Below, in pieces: positions 5,487 through 5,754 of a DNA stretch of 5,754 bases. The position numbers and the translations under genes are program-made. Numbering within the stretch: the first letter of the stretch is position 1; the number at the start of each line of letters is the position of its first letter. This stretch comes from CAYLHS01 sp964383535 (GTDB lineage Bacteria > Actinomycetota > Acidimicrobiia > Spongiisociales > UBA4744), in contig CAYLHS010000109.1 of assembly GCA_964383535.1 (NCBI GenBank), positions 1-5,754 of the forward strand. The letters run 5' to 3'. Under the pieces are notes generated by a model. The model was not told where the DNA came from, ran no database searches, and was given only the letters and a program-made list of their open reading frames with translations.

Positions 5487-5754
5487 TGGCGGGGAGCACT
5501 CGCGCCATCGACATACTCGGGCGTGCCGGCATCTCGTTCGTGGTCCATGAGTACGAGGTGACCGATTCCGACCTGTCCTATGGCGAGGCGGCCGCCGAAT
5601 CCCTCGGCGTCGATCCCGACCGCGTCTTCAAGACACTCGTCGCAATCGTTGATGACGCTCCGATCATCGGCATCGTGCCGGTCTCGGGGCGCCTGTCGCT
5701 CAAGCGGCTGGCCAAGGCCGCGGGCGGCAAGCGGGCCGACATGGCCGACCCGGC
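5486..5754 (+). CDS. ybaK: YbaK/EbsC-family Cys-tRNA(Pro) deacylase, C-terminus cut by the window
   Basis: The frame beginning at ATG 5486 stays open to the right edge, giving 89 residues of a protein normally about 155-160 long. The N-terminus AIDILGRAGISFVVHEYEV (7-25), the SYGEAAAESLGVDPDRVFKTL segment (31-51) and the following hydrophobic strand with IIGIVPVSGRLSLKRLAKA match YbaK. Lys49 in RVFKTL corresponds to the functionally required Lys of the family. YbaK hydrolyses Cys-tRNA(Pro) made in error by prolyl-tRNA synthetase, and acts in the cytoplasm with that enzyme. The start overlaps the cyclase stop (TGATG) and has no evident Shine-Dalgarno sequence, so it probably depends on re-initiation after translation of the cyclase. 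A related EbsC or ProX-like trans-editing specificity cannot be ruled out from half a protein. Confidence 0.85.
   Translation, partial: MAGSTRAIDILGRAGISFVVHEYEVTDSDLSYGEAAAESLGVDPDRVFKTLVAIVDDAPIIGIVPVSGRLSLKRLAKAAGGKRADMADP

Noticed and set aside
1..5754. CRISPR arrays, tRNA or rRNA genes, insertion sequences, phage genes
   Set aside because: No regularly spaced repeats, cloverleaf-like segments, transposase motifs or terminal inverted repeats were seen.

Overview
The window is GC-rich (roughly 60-65% by eye), densely packed and bacterial. GTG starts, short overlaps, an Actinobacteria-style zinc-ribbon/adenylate cyclase/ATPase giant and a cysteine-containing upstream ORF all point to an actinomycetote, possibly an uncultured Acidimicrobiia-like lineage. 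The taxonomic call is inference, because no rRNA or lineage marker is present.

Left half, minus strand: a sulfur operon is read from right to left. It holds a PLP-dependent cysteine synthase (840-1811), a TusA-type sulfur carrier (593-826), a DsrE2-type sulfur-trafficking protein (132-596) and the first few codons of another gene that leaves the window at its left edge (1-25). The first three are tightly coupled: 13 nt separate cysteine synthase from tusA, and tusA and dsrE2 overlap by 4 nt (GTGA). This suggests cytoplasmic sulfane-sulfur handling linked to cysteine synthesis.

Centre, 1812-2036: this is a divergent intergenic region. On the minus strand it carries the best regulatory signal in the window. 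In order there is a TACAAT -10-like hexamer, an 18-codon possibly leaderless small ORF with two Cys codons, a hairpin inside the end of that ORF, and a strong intrinsic terminator with a T-tract. The terminator ends only about 14 nt before the cysteine synthase start codon. The ORF's 3' part can pair with the 5' arm and loop of the terminator as an alternative structure. Together these look like a cysteine-responsive transcription attenuator.

Right half, plus strand: a 1149-residue protein (2037-5486) has two zinc ribbons, a class III nucleotide cyclase domain, a STAND/AAA-type ATPase module and a long helical TPR-like C-terminus. Its stop codon overlaps the start of a YbaK-family Cys-tRNA(Pro) deacylase (5486 to the right edge, truncated). 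The cyclase is probably a signalling protein. Whether it is functionally tied to the cysteine genes around it is open, although cysteine is a theme on both sides.
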